DNA of 64,000 nt, taken from Ustilago trichophora (taxonomy: Eukaryota; Basidiomycota; Ustilaginomycetes; Ustilaginales; Ustilaginaceae). Both the position numbers and the translations under genes were made by a program. The DNA lies in contig OOIN01000042.1 of the NCBI GenBank assembly GCA_900323505.1, forward strand, positions 246,558-310,557, given 5' to 3'. Positions within the stretch are counted from its first letter, which is position 1, and each line of letters starts with the position of its first letter. This document shows positions 10,291 to 21,034 of this stretch, piece after piece. Below the pieces are notes generated by a model. That model worked only from the letters and a program-made list of their open reading frames with translations. It was not told the origin of the DNA and did not search any database.

Positions 10291-10548
10291 ATGTCCCTCT
10301 CCACCCTTGCAATCTTCATTGGAGGCTTCGTCCGTCAGCGAGCCATCCAGCTTTGGAACGACCTCGTATTCGGCATCGACTTCTTTCCGCTCATGTTGAG
10401 CGTGATCCATGGACCTTCCCGCTGCGGGCTCGCAATCGCTATTCACCCGGCCATCCTGCCTCCTCCTGGTGTATACGAACTCTTCAGCTGCCCCTTCTTG
10501 GACTGTAATCAGGTCTCAGTAGTCGTACTTCATCGCTTCGAGCCCTGA
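10291..10548 (+). CDS. Small unrecognised ORF, member of a local pair
   Basis: 85 codons, starting MSLSTLAIFIGGFVRQRA and ending VVVLHRFEP. The block FFPLMLSVIHGPSRCGLAIA lines up with FALMVGVTHSPSRWDFALLL of the minus-strand ORF at 12528-12869, and both end in '..EP' directly before the stop. Over about 59 aligned positions I count roughly 18 identities with one two-residue gap. No family is recognised. It could be a remnant of a spliced gene, because GT-AG-like signals follow the stop. Confidence 0.4.
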   Translation: MSLSTLAIFIGGFVRQRAIQLWNDLVFGIDFFPLMLSVIHGPSRCGLAIAIHPAILPPPGVYELFSCPFLDCNQVSVVVLHRFEP

Positions 10549-10910
10549 GCATGTCGATGATGCCGTGATTGGAAGCTAGACATCCACAATAACCCCAGTA
10601 AGTACCTCTCTCTCAGCCGTGGCTCTCATTGGGACTGCTCTAACCTCTTACCCTTCACAATCACGTCTGTACAGTCCTCTCAAGCTGCCTGTCTCGCTTT
10701 CCACACGGGTCTCTCATACGCCATGTCTCAATTCGTTGCTGTAAGTACAGGCATCGTATGATCACTGCAACGTCGTGACCCTACTAACATTGTGCTTTGA
10801 TTGCCTTCAACAACAGTAGTAGTCTTGTCCGTAATACAAAGGGTTTCGCCTCACACAACCTGTCAGGTCTGCGATGTCCAAATAAGTGACATAACATTGT
10901 GGCCTACAGA

Positions 10911-10960
10911 AAGATCCGTCCCTGGAGCCACCAGCGCATTCTTTTTTTCGAGGATATGAA
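10911..10960. repeat. Internally deleted fold-back element
   Basis: A short derivative of the family described at 11387-11516: left arm AAGATCCGTCCCTGGAGCCA, then directly the right-end type sequence TTCTTTTTTTCGAGGATATG. The internal stem is missing. Confidence 0.6.
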
Positions 10961-10977
10961 TGCTAGCGTGAGATATG

Positions 10978-11125
10978 TGCATCGGGGTGGAAGCGGGGAT
11001 CCGTCATGAAGCCACCCCTCGAAGCCACCCGGGGTGGGTGGCTACGTTGAAAAGCCACCTCGAAGCCACCCTGGGTGGCTTCGAGGGTGGCTTCGTGACG
11101 GATTTTTCCTTTTTTCACGATATGA
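10978..11125. mobile_element. Fold-back (MITE-like) element, GAAGCCACC family, copy 1
   Basis: Inverted arms GATCCGTCATGAAGCCACC (from 10998) and GGTGGCTTCGTGACGGAT (to about 11103) enclose further GAAGCCACC/GGTGGCTTC units. The outer part on the right (TTTTTCACGATATGA) matches the end of copy 2; on the left it is degenerate (ATCGGGGTGGAAGCGGGG). There is no ORF. The transcript or single strand would form a strong hairpin. Confidence 0.7.
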
Positions 11126-11386
11126 TATAATTGCAAGCGATTGCGAAAGATGGATTTTGTTTTGCTGTGACGACCATAAGTAAACTTGATCACATGCGAA
11201 TTGATGATTTCCGTACCAAATCTGCGTTTGTTGCAGTGGGTTAAGTTATCAGAACCTCTTTGAAATCAGTATCAAGCTCATAATGACAGGACAGGGGCAA
11301 TAGTGGGTCATGACTACGATCTTATCAAACAGTGTGTGACTCATAGTCTGAAATGTAGATACAGAAGCTGCGTATTAGTGTATAAA

Positions 11387-11516
11387 TCACATCGTAAAAA
11401 AAGGAAAGATCCGTCATGAAGCGGTGGCTTCGGAGAAAGCCAGCTGATCGGGGATGGCTTCGAGGGTGGCTTCAAGGGTGGCTTCATGACGGATTCTTCC
11501 TCTTTTTCCGATATGA
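11387..11516. mobile_element. Fold-back (MITE-like) element, GAAGCCACC family, copy 2
   Basis: Best-preserved copy, 130 bp. The ends pair over about 36 bp with a few mismatches: left TCACATCGTAAAAAAAGGAA then AGATCCGTCATGAAGC; right GCTTCATGACGGATTCTTCC then TCTTTTTCCGATATGA. The interior holds several GGTGGCTTC repeats. It is non-coding; the mobilising enzyme is unknown. Confidence 0.75.
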
Positions 11517-12032
11517 ATGACACTGTGATCTGTATTTTCGACCCACACATGGGCGAATCATGAATCACGTTAAATGTGCTTCACAAATGTCGTTTTTTTT
11601 GTTTTTGTTTTTTTGTTTTTTTTCCTCGCTGGGTCCCCTATCAACGCACAGTTCTTGGAAGCTTTCGTTGAACTTCAACCTCTTTAATGCCTTTTTGCGA
11701 AAATTGCGCTGGTGACTCGCTAATGGGCCAAAATCTCGCAGTGGCCAGTCACGTCCATAGTTCCCTGGGGCACTGTCTGCTAGGTGACTCTAGAACGTGC
11801 CGATCGAGTCATCAGACATGTCCAAATTATGAATGAAACGACAAAGACTTGCGACCTAACTCGTCAATTTTGTTCATTTCTGTTTTGCGAAGCACGATCA
11901 GCTCGTGAGTGCTTGAGCGCGACCGGGCCAACGCACCAATGATAAATCCCAAAAGCACAAACGCAATTTTTCCGCAGGACGACTACAAAATCGCCAGAAA
12001 AATGGGTAGTAGACACATGTTATTCATGATTG

Positions 12033-12264
12033 CTTAAGTATCCTTGTCTTCAAGAGAAAGAATCCGTCCCCGAGGCCACCGAAGGAGCTACCCATCAACA
12101 TCCTAATAAAGTCAAAGTCCGTCAGCGAAGCCACCTCCGAAGCCACCCCCGAAGCCACCCCCGAAGCCACCCGGGGTGGCTTCACTGACGGATCCCTTTG
12201 CTTCCACATATTCTGTTAGATCTCCAACATAATAGCACTCACATCTCGTAACAGCGATAACAAT
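12033..12264. mobile_element. Fold-back element, GAAGCCACC family, copy 3, flanked by a 17-bp direct repeat
   Basis: An inner hairpin at 12118-12192 has arms TCCGTCAGCGAAGCCACC and GGTGGCTTCACTGACGGA around tandem CGAAGCCACCC units. A further left arm (AATCCGTCCCCGAGGCCACC) lies at 12061. The interval is bracketed by two identical 17-bp copies of CATGTTATTCATGATTG (12016-12032 and 12265-12281), which could be a target duplication or an older repeat. Confidence 0.6.
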
Positions 12265-12527
12265 CATGTTATTCATGATTGTGATGTCAAAAAGGTGGAC
12301 CGAGCCAGCTATGGTATTTGAATCACCTGCAAATGCGAATACATTTGGAGATGTCAGTGTTGCTCCAACGAGCTCAAAGCGCCATGAAAGACAAGACTTA
12401 CCACACCGTGGGAACGTTACTCGAGGGATCCGGTACGTCTTTGAGGTGCGGGCAGATGAAGCATCGGAAAGAGACCCATTGAGATCGAGCGTCGGGCCAG
12501 GTGATCGGGTGCCAGCATCGATATAGC

Positions 12528-12869
12528 CTAGGGCTCCGGTTGATGTTGGATCAACAGGGAGACGACGTTGTTGGTCCAGATCGGAAAGCAGAACTGCCCA
12601 CGCAGGCTTGGGTAGGCCAGGCTTGCATTAGATGGATGTAGGAGGAGGGCGAAGTCCCAGCGAGAAGGGCTGTGTGTAACACCAACCATGAGCGCAAAGA
12701 TGCTGTAGTCAAAGTGGATCTTGTTCTGCACCGTCGCAGTGAGGCATCGCGCACGAGCCCAGACGAGGTTGACTCCGGCCTGGGCAATGGCATGCGAGGT
12801 GGCTTCGTGACGGATTTTTCCCTTTTCAGGATATGATCCGGCATGACTTGGGTTGAAACGGCCCGCCAA
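12528..12869 (-). CDS. Small unrecognised ORF, relative of the 10291 ORF
   Basis: 113 codons. Its C-terminal half (FALMVGVTHSPSRWDFALLL ... FCFPIWTNNVVSLL ... HQPEP) aligns with the plus-strand ORF at 10291-10548. Its N-terminal part runs through a half-copy of the GAAGCCACC repeat (residues about 12-25), so the start is doubtful and the ORF may be a pseudogene interrupted by the element. A weaker third resemblance may exist in the minus frame 12923-13159 (VVAISVVQ...LDFIAPWSAL). Confidence 0.35.
   Translation of the reverse strand: MAGRFNPSHAGSYPEKGKIRHEATSHAIAQAGVNLVWARARCLTATVQNKIHFDYSIFALMVGVTHSPSRWDFALLLHPSNASLAYPSLRGQFCFPIWTNNVVSLLIQHQPEP
12798..12836. repeat. Half copy of the GAAGCCACC fold-back family
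   Basis: Right end only: GGTGGCTTCGTGACGGAT, then TTTTCCCTTTTCAGGATATGA. No matching left arm is present nearby. Confidence 0.65.
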
Positions 12870-14540
12870 TGGCTGTTTCCATCTGCGAAACGTCTGTGCT
12901 TTGGATTACCCAGCTTGAATCCTCATGCTCTCGGCAACAGCCCAAGCTCGCAGGCATAGAAGTCGACAAAGATGGCAATGCCTTCCCTCATGATCAGCGC
13001 GGACCACGGGGCGATGAAGTCAAGATGACTCCTTGCAGCGTGATTTGGCTGCACGACAGAGATGGCGACGACCCATGTCGAGATTGAGAAGGCTCGATCT
13101 GCCCGACCCACCCACACAATGCACTTCGCTGCTGCCATTGTATCAGACACCCACTTCATCTCCCGTCAGAATTGCATTTGATACCCTGGATCATTCTTCA
13201 TGATTTGATGTGGCTCGAGATCTCATCCAGATACCTTGCAGGTTTAGCAGGTGCATGCGAAGAGCTAAGCTCAAGCGTACGCAGCTTGAAATCTTTACGT
13301 GTGTGTTTGTGAGATGCGACGCTTGAAAGCATTGTCTGACAGGACTTAGCGGCAAGAGCTGTACTTCTTTGAGGTCATGAACGATCACACGAAATTGGCA
13401 GAGCAGCGCAACCTTCAAGGACCGAGAGCGGTTACATATCGCACTACTATGAGTGGAAATTCGTGTGGACAGGTCTGTATTACTCTACTACAGACGACGC
13501 AAGTAACGACGCAGTGACTCAGGACTGCTCGAAGAGGCTGGCAGAGATACTGGCTCAAAGGAGAGTGGCTGTACAACCTACTTGCTATGTATGTATGTTG
13601 CAAGAAGGCCATCTTATCCGAATCCGAGCTGGCTGTGACACCAAAAGCCTGTCACAGACGAAGTCAATGTCTAGTTCGTCAGCTCCGCGGAACGTGAAAG
13701 CCGACGGTCGACACGCGTCCTTGAACTGTCCACGTCGACTCATACGAGATGTATTAATCGATTTATCGTCGATCGTCATAGATAAGCTTGTTCGAGACGT
13801 CTGCGCGGGCGGGTAGGCTCCGTTTATGACTGATGCAGTGGTCACAAAGCTGCACTGCGCTAGATCGATTGGCACCCATGGATTAAGTCGAAAGCGCCGA
13901 TCGAATTCAGAGAACCTGTGACAGAGAGCGTATTATTTGTAAGGCTGTGTGTGTAAGCTACTTCCACACGGCTCCACGGGTCAAAAAGCTACACCAGAAG
14001 CGTCGTAACGCAGACAGGACGGTGCAAGAGATCGTCAGCTCTTCCCTGCGGCAAGGCAATGTCTCGTACTTTGAGCTCAGAAGGGAATCTTGATGATCAA
14101 TACACACATCGTTACGAATGCGGGTGTGCAATGTGATGCTCAATGAAATCTCCACAGAACTGGGTTTTGTTTTGAGTATCATTCCGCCACCATGGACGAC
14201 CATCGTCGAATCGAGAGGGGCGCAAAGGTATTGCTGAAATTCGTCTGTGCTCTCGGCCATTCACCAACACGCTACAACTTGTTTAAAAGCCAGGTCAGTC
14301 AGCGTGATGCCTTTCACGCTTCAACAAACAAACAGCACAGACCGCGTCATGACAAATGTCAAAGTCTATCATCAAAAAGTATCACTGCGTGCGTACGGCC
14401 ATCAAGCCAGATCCTTGGAGAATCGGCGAGGCACGAGAATCGAAAGGGTGACAAAACAACCATAACATCATAAAATCACAAAAGGCATCCGATCATGAGG
14501 GTATAAAAGAATCAAGCAAACGCCGCCGCCGTCGCGATTT

Positions 14541-16106
14541 TTACTCGGGTCTAATGGGTCCAGGGCCCGGGGGAAGGTAACTGGCGCCAGTTATAGCGGC
14601 ACGACCACATTCGCTGGAGAACATGGCGTAGTTGTCGTGTCCGACACCGTCAACGACGCAATACCTAGCGCCAAATCTCCAGGGGTTGAGACTGGAGACG
14701 CCCTGATCCTTGAGAGACTGGTAGCCGTAGAACTGCGAAACGTCTGTTTTGGTACCGCCGAGGAGGTTGATGTAGGCCCACCAGGCGTAGCCACGGTCAC
14801 GACGATTCTGACCGCCCTGAGCCTGGACTGGGCAGCTCTGGTCACCGCTCTGGTCGCGAGAGTAGGTGTCGAGGTCGGCAGTCATGAGGGTGATGTCCTG
14901 GGTAATCCAGTTGCGGAAGGCAGATGGACCGCCTGGATTGCGATTGGCGACGTAGCGAGGCATGGGGCTGCCAAAGCCGTATCCCCAAGTGTTGAAGTCG
15001 GAGCAAGCGTCGGGCGAGTTGGGTCGAGCAGTTGTAAAGTAAGGCATGGAGGGAGAGTTGGCAAGAATGTACTTGTAGCCAGTGTTGGGCTTGAGCATGC
15101 CGTATTTGGCCATCATGCTGGCACCTCCAGAGTGAGCCACGACAAAGACACGCCTGAGGTTGGGGAACTTGGACCTATCGCGGAGAAGGTTGACGAGAGA
15201 GTCGTAAACGTCGAAGGAGGAGCACGAGCTGATACCAGCTGGCGCCACGGCATCGGCACCGTTGGCCCAATCGTTGCCGTTCCAGGCCAAGTTCTGCTTG
15301 GGCTGGTACCACTTGCCCGAGTCGCTGGAAGCGTAGAAGTTGGGTGCGATGATGACACCTTCGTCACCAACGACGTTGCGAACCGAGGTGAAGTAGTCGT
15401 TAAAGTTGCGACCAGAGCCGTGCTGGACGATCCAAGCAGTCGAGGCAGAGCTGGAGCCAGTGACGGGATAGTTCTTGTTGACAAACATGGGGATAGTGGA
15501 CGACGAGGTGCTGCAGCCCTTGTACTGGACCAGTGTAGCACCAGAAGGAGGAGTGGGAAGGATTGAGCCGCCGACGGCGCCAGCATCACGGGTGAAGCCA
15601 TACGAAGCGACGACGGTGCCACCGGTGCTGGTGGGGCCATCTTTCCAGGTAGCTGCGGATTTGTCCTGCTTGGTGGTGTAGAGAGCGCAAATGACGTTGC
15701 CTTCAGAGCTTCCCCTCATCTCGACGGGGTGGAAAAAGCCGCAGCGAGAGGTTTTTTCACAGATGGCACCACAAGCGTTGACTTCGGCTTGACCAACAGT
15801 GGAAGCACCGGCAATGGCGGAACGGCTGATGTACTGCCCAGAAGAGGTACCGTAGGAGGCACGTGCACCGTCAATGCCCCACGAGTAACGGTATCCGGAA
15901 GGGCCCTGGAGGTTGGTGTTGTAGCGACGCTCGAGTGGAGCTGCAGTGGAGATCATGCCATCGTATCGGGCCTCTAGCTGATCTCTGGCAAAAACGTCGG
16001 TCGAGTTGCTGGTAAAGACAATGGGAGAAGGAAGTGCTTGAGCGAGCGGGGAGAGGGCTGCCAAGAGGAGCGCACTCGTGAGTGTAGCAACAGAGAGACG
16101 AACCAT
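14541..16106 (-). CDS. Secreted alpha/beta-hydrolase-fold protein
   Basis: 521 residues from the Met at 16106; the frame extends 36 codons upstream but this Met starts a clear signal peptide (MVRLSVATLTSALLLAALSP, cleavage near ALP). A Cys-rich N-terminal block (about 108-145, CGAICEKTSRCGFF) resembles an apple/PAN-like module. The hydrolase part shows an oxyanion-type HG (229-230, VQHGSGRN), a nucleophile elbow VVAHSGGAS with Ser326, a candidate acid in MTADLDT (about 411-413) and a late His490 in DGVGHDNYAMFSS. Thus a Ser-Asp-His triad is plausible. Substrate is unknown; extracellular esterase or peptidase-like activity is an inference. The C-terminus is Pro/Gly-rich. No intron is evident. 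Confidence 0.82.
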   Translation of the reverse strand: MVRLSVATLTSALLLAALSPLAQALPSPIVFTSNSTDVFARDQLEARYDGMISTAAPLERRYNTNLQGPSGYRYSWGIDGARASYGTSSGQYISRSAIAGASTVGQAEVNACGAICEKTSRCGFFHPVEMRGSSEGNVICALYTTKQDKSAATWKDGPTSTGGTVVASYGFTRDAGAVGGSILPTPPSGATLVQYKGCSTSSSTIPMFVNKNYPVTGSSSASTAWIVQHGSGRNFNDYFTSVRNVVGDEGVIIAPNFYASSDSGKWYQPKQNLAWNGNDWANGADAVAPAGISSCSSFDVYDSLVNLLRDRSKFPNLRRVFVVAHSGGASMMAKYGMLKPNTGYKYILANSPSMPYFTTARPNSPDACSDFNTWGYGFGSPMPRYVANRNPGGPSAFRNWITQDITLMTADLDTYSRDQSGDQSCPVQAQGGQNRRDRGYAWWAYINLLGGTKTDVSQFYGYQSLKDQGVSSLNPWRFGARYCVVDGVGHDNYAMFSSECGRAAITGASYLPPGPGPIRPE

Positions 16107-17544
16107 TATTTCGAAGCAGCCTGCCACGGGACAGGGCTCTTTGGGAGGAAGGAGAAAGGTGCGGAAGGAGGAGGGAGGATTGATAGAGAGAGATTCAAGA
16201 AAATGGGCACACAAGAGGCTTCAAAGAAGGCATTACTTTATACGATGAGATGGGAACTAGGCACGGATTCAAGAGGACCGGAAATTCGTGAGCGGATTGG
16301 GCTGGGGATGTTGCTTGGCGTCGAGAGGCCCGTTTAGTCGCTAGAACGCAGAAGAAGAATAGCAGCAGTGACGAGGGATGCAGGATACATGTGGACGAGA
16401 GTATCGGTGGTGAGACGGCCAATGAGAAAGCCGGCTGGCGGAAGGAGGAGGCCCGTGGTTTTGGATCTGGATCGAATGCAACGGGAGCGTCTATGTGCGC
16501 GCGCGACCATGTAGCAGCAATTCCGCGATTGAGAGCGAACACAGTGAGGCTGATGCTGGGCGGGGCTGGACCTACTGACTGACGGACGGACGGAGGGACG
16601 GAGGCTGTGGAACGAGGCGGGATATGTACAGGGGTGGCTTTTGCTGCAGGCACGAGCAGAAGGGGTCGAAGTTGGGATTTGAGCGAGAATGTCCGACGAG
16701 CAGCAGGGACGACGACGACGACGAGACAATTATGTGTGGGGGGGCCTATGTACTGTATTTTGTTGCACTTGGCAAGGCGGACCGGTAGAGTAGAACAGAA
16801 GCGGGATCGGAAAAACGAGGCCGAGGGTCTCGAGTTGAAGCGAGTTGAAGCAAGAGGATTTACAGATTCGGTCCATCGCTTCTCGTGCGTGCCTGGGACG
16901 AGATCGGCAACAAGTGCGGGTTGAGAGCACAGAGACAGAGGCGAGCTATTCTCATTTGGCTTAATTAGCTGCAGATACTGCTGTACTGTACTGTCGTTGG
17001 CTGTCAAATGGGTTGTGCAGCGAGCCGTCTTGCATGAACTTTTGTTTCTTTAGCATAACCAAAAAAAGGTTCATACTGTGAAGTACAGTTATGAGAGAGT
17101 GCGACATGGTCCCGCGCTTTTTCCGAGTCGACGACACGCCTCGGTTAGAAGAATTAGACAGATGGATCAGCACTTAAGCGAGAGGGTTTTGTGCAAAAAG
17201 GCAAAGAGGTACAGTAGTCTGGCGAGATATGTTTTAGATCCATTTCTACTAAGTTATGCCGCAGGTTCAATGCGTATCCTGTTTTTCAGAGACACTGTGT
17301 TTGAGATTGCGGCTCGATTCGATTCGAGTCGTCGTCGGTCTCACGAAGACAATCGTGTGTGCGCGGAGAGAGAGAGACAGCGGTCATGTCTCAGGCCACA
17401 AAAAGAGCGAGGAAGGAAAAAAAAAAAAGACCAAAAAAGCAGAGTCTGGACAAAAAAAGCGGACCAGGGCGGCTCGCCACACACATACACACACAAGGGA
17501 GTGGCTGTCAAACCTATTCTGCCACAAAATTCCATTTCGTGAGT

Positions 17545-17583
<39 letters not shown>

Positions 17584-19741
17584 AGAGCACGTTTTAGACT
17601 CAAGTTCAAGAGAGGGAATCTCTCTCGAGCGCTCGAGTTGGCCGTCGTGGCTTGGCTCAAGTTGGACCGATGCTCGATTGGATTGGATTCGATTGGAATT
17701 GATTTGACCAACGACTCGACTCGTTTTGGCAAGTGGTGAATAATAGGCGTTGACATTGCTGCCAAGAACAAGAGCAACACCCTTGGCTAAGGCGAATCGA
17801 CCCCCTTTTTTGTGCATGGAGCGCACCGAACATCCTTTGCAGCAAAAGGGTGCCAAGACAAACAGGCTCGTGTATCGCAGTGTGAGTGTGGTGGTACAGT
17901 ATAGCAAAAGGCAGGAACGAGAAAATGTATCCAGGATTCCTTCAAACATGGAGCGAGCCAAGCTGATCCGCTGTAAAGGGCCACTTGTGCAAGCGCACTA
18001 CAGCTAAACTCGCTCTCGGGCCTCGTGCCGCTTTTCCCAAAAAATACCATCGGAACAGCCCTCTGAGCTGACAGACTCTTTCTTGAACTGTCACAGCAAT
18101 CCGATCGATCTTTGACATTTTTTATTCTTGATTCTCAAGCTCATCGGAAGCAACCCGGATGGCGAATTGAGGCTAGAAAGGCTTGCGCTGTCCGACGTCC
18201 AGGCGGAGTCGGATGTGAATTCATTTTTCAATTTTCATTTTTCTTTGTTTTTTGACGGGCGGAGATTTCCCCATACACGAACAACTCGGACAGCCAGCCC
18301 TGCAACAAAATCCTGAATACGGGCGCGCGTCGAAGCATCCAATCGAACAAATTTGGATGCACATCCGACGCCCTGTCCCGCTCAACCGTGCTTCTTTCTA
18401 CCCTCTCCAAACGGCGCAGAAGCCGCCTTCTCGCTTCACTGTGTAGCAATGACCAGATTCGACCTCCGCCTTTACCTCTTGTTTTTGCCTCCCTTTGCCC
18501 TTTCCTCTTCAGCCATTGTTTCATTCGTATCGCGAGCAAGCAGGGGGGGAGAGGGGGGGGTTAGAATATGCGGACAGAATACCAACAGAGCACATGGTGT
18601 AGGCTCGCATTTGGATTGATTGATCGTGTGGCTAGATGCCAAGATGTCGACGGTATGCAATTTACAGCTTTCCACAGTACTTGCCCTGAGCTTGCGATTT
18701 CGTCGAGCAAATACTGTAACCCTGAAAAGAGGAATGTAGAATGCTGTAAGTTAGCCAGTGTGTCTTTCTATTCTTCACGGAGCAACCCAAACGCGCTTTT
18801 CGCGATTTCCCATCGGTCTTCCCGCGTCCATTTGCGCGCCTTTTTGGCTCGTTCTCAAGAGCTCAACCAAATTCAAAGGTGAGCAAGGCCGGTGTTGAGC
18901 GATGCTGTCTCTCATGTTCTTGCCCTCTTCTTTTGATTCGGATTCGGATTCGAGCCCCGACTCCCCGCCTTGCCCCGCCCATCACAGACCCCGTTTCTGA
19001 CGGGTATACCATCTCAAGTCTCTCGAATTTCATTTTTCGCATTGTTTGGCACCTCACATCGGTGATCCCGAGCCTTTTCTCCTCCATCTCCGATCTATGC
19101 TTTGTCTGCCGATGCGATTAGCGCCAACTGCGACTTTTTGCCATCCAGTCGCCCCGCTTTGCCATTTCCAAAGCTGGTGCGAGATCGTAATAGCTGCTAC
19201 AATCGCATCGTAGCAGACGAGGCCCGATTCTGCATTGTGATCCACAGCCGATGCGATGATGCTCTCCTTGATCGGCTTAGCATCGCATCCCTCGCTGTGC
19301 CACCTTCACCACCGACCGATGAGAGCACAAACTTACCCCTTGACCACCACCCTCTGCCTACACTGCGCAGTTATCGCTGCTGAACCAACTACACATGCTA
19401 CAGCAACCTGAGCTGCCAAGGCCATCTCTACCACACGTGCAATCGTTTGGCGCGAAAAGTTGAAATGCATATCATCATGACCAGTAGCCGAGTGCAAGGC
19501 CAAACGAGATCTCATGTGTCCAGATTTGTTTCCCGATGCTTCGCCACTAAATTATCTTCTATCCCAAGGCCGTCGAAAACCCACAGGGATCTTTCACAGC
19601 CATAGTCTCGAGCAAACCGCAGAGCGTCGGAGGAAGGGAGTAGAGCAGTAGTTGGGGTAAATTGTTCGATTCTGTTTGCGGTTGTGTGTGTATGCGCGCG
19701 GGTGGCTGTTTGATACAATGCTGTTTTGTGTCGAGTGATCG
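16107..19741. other. Long intergenic interval between hydrolase and TIM9
   Basis: 3.6 kb without a convincing gene. Long open frames occur on both strands, but they overlap one another, are low in complexity and lack domains. Visible features are an A-rich run near 17418, an AG dinucleotide tract at 17547-17579, a G-rich tract near 18543-18560 and GGATTC/GATTCG repeats near 18935. Part must serve as promoter for the secreted hydrolase and as 3' flank of TIM9. Confidence 0.55.
17547..17579. repeat. (AG)n microsatellite
   Basis: Uninterrupted AG dinucleotide run of about 16 units. Confidence 0.95.
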
Positions 19742-20316
19742 TTACTTGTTCTGCTGCTGTGCCATCATCTTTGCGCTGTTGATTGCAACACCGTTCAAAT
19801 GGAAGGGAAAGAGGAGTCAGCATTGCAGCATCACTCGCGAGTCTCGATGGGTCAGTGTGGGAATATACATACTTTTCCTCGCCGAATCGCGCACCAACAC
19901 GCTCCGAGTGCTTGAGGAACTTTTGGATGCAGTTCGAGACGCATGTGTCCTGCAATGGCCCAAACAAGAGAATAGCGAGGAAATTCAGCATCGCTGATGT
20001 AAAGGATGACAGCAAGGATAGGCTTCGATTCGAAGACTTACCTCTTTCGAGCTGAGCGCCTTGGAAGTGAAATCGTTGCAGCACGACTCGAAGCATCGCT
20101 CGACGAGACCTGTGTAAAGCTTGAGAAAGTCCTTCATCTGCTTCTGCTCGATGATGCGCGACATTGCCTGCTGCTCAGACGACGAAAGTCCTGAGACTAT
20201 CGTTGGTATTCCACATCGAGATTGTCAGAAGTGCAAGTAGAGAGAGAGAAAGTTGGTCAATCACCACGTTTATGCAACGCTATGCGAGAATGAATGTAGT
20301 CAAACTTACGATCCAT
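19742..20316 (-). CDS. TIM9: Tim9, mitochondrial intermembrane-space chaperone
   Basis: Small Tim that pairs with Tim10 to escort hydrophobic precursors to TIM22 and SAM. Hand-spliced from four exons on the minus strand: 20316-20310 (7 nt, ATGGATC), 20196-20042, 19949-19873 and 19775-19742, with GTAAGT, GTAAGT and GTATGT donors. The result is 90 residues, the usual size. It begins [14 protein letters not shown], continues [20 protein letters not shown], and carries the twin CX3C signature: CFESC (about 38-42) and CVSNC. It then reads [19 protein letters not shown] and ends [11 protein letters not shown]. The match to Tim9 is close along its whole length, which fixes all splice choices. The 7-nt first exon would be missed by most gene callers. 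Confidence 0.93.
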
Positions 20317-21034
20317 GATTACGATATAGCTTTTTGCGCTGTTGAGAGTTCCGAGTGGAGTATGCGATGAGATGTATGGATGAAGAGAGGAGTCGATGGA
20401 GCACGAAAAGGTGGAGCAGTATTGAGATCGTGGATTGAACAGAGTTGTGTTGCATCCTCGGCGAAAAATTGACATTCAACGGTCCCTGCTTGCTTGCTTT
20501 GCTTGCTTTGCTTGCTTTGCTTGCTCTCTGCCAGCCCGTCCATATGCCGAGATCCGAATTGGCTGCTGCTGAGTGCGTCAATCGGGGATTCGGTCTTCGG
20601 AAATGTCACACACAGTCACAAATCACAAATCCGCGGCGAGCTGTGACTCCAAATCGACTCTGAATGACTTGCACGCTTATGCGGATGAGCGAGATCCGAG
20701 ATTTGGATAATTTGCTTATGTAAGCAAGAATTTCGTGGAATGGAGGCTGCAAAAAGCAGGATTTTCTCCACTCTCTCTTCTAACAAGATACACACAGGAA
20801 CTCAGCAACAACGTCAACGGCAAACGGCAAACAGCAGCCACTAGCTAACCAACAACCATATAAAGCATCACCCTCGATCTCGATTGGAAGTACAAAAAGT
20901 TACACCAATCGATCAAATCGCATTTACAGCGCCAAACGTAGTATCGAACCCTATCGTCGCTCCTTTTCATCCCCTTTCCCACGTTGACTACCACCACCTC
21001 GTCGAACCCCACCACGCCAACCACGAACCCGATC
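20317..21034. other. Divergent intergenic region TIM9/TIF6
   Basis: No gene. It contains a CTTTGCTTG-type tandem repeat (about 20488-20524) and must hold the divergent promoters of TIM9 and TIF6. Confidence 0.6.
20488..20524. repeat. Short GCTTGCTTT tandem repeat
   Basis: About four head-to-tail GCTTGCTTT units upstream of TIM9. Confidence 0.85.

Larger units (their letters stand above)
9930..14540. other. Gene-poor, element-rich interval
   Basis: This 4.6 kb stretch carries no recognisable conserved gene. It contains five full or partial copies of a fold-back repeat (10.9-12.8 kb), two related small ORFs (10291 plus strand, 12869 minus strand), a 17-bp direct repeat (12016 and 12265) and low-complexity T-rich DNA near 11590-11625. 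Splice-like signals downstream of 10548 (CAGTAAGTACC...TACAG; GCTGTAAGTACAGG...AACAG) may belong to a gene remnant. From about 13.1 to 14.5 kb I see nothing beyond short random ORFs and the distal flank of the hydrolase gene. Confidence 0.6.

Noticed and set aside
14637..15566. 309-codon plus-strand frame
   Set aside because: Antisense to the secreted hydrolase, whose motifs are recognisable; no features of its own.
16195..17007. 270-codon minus-strand frame upstream of the hydrolase
   Set aside because: No domain, compositionally random and overlapping the promoter; competing frames on both strands are equally long.
17341..17961. 206-codon minus-strand frame over the AG microsatellite
   Set aside because: Its apparent coding is driven by Leu-Ser repeats from (AG)n and by low-complexity DNA.
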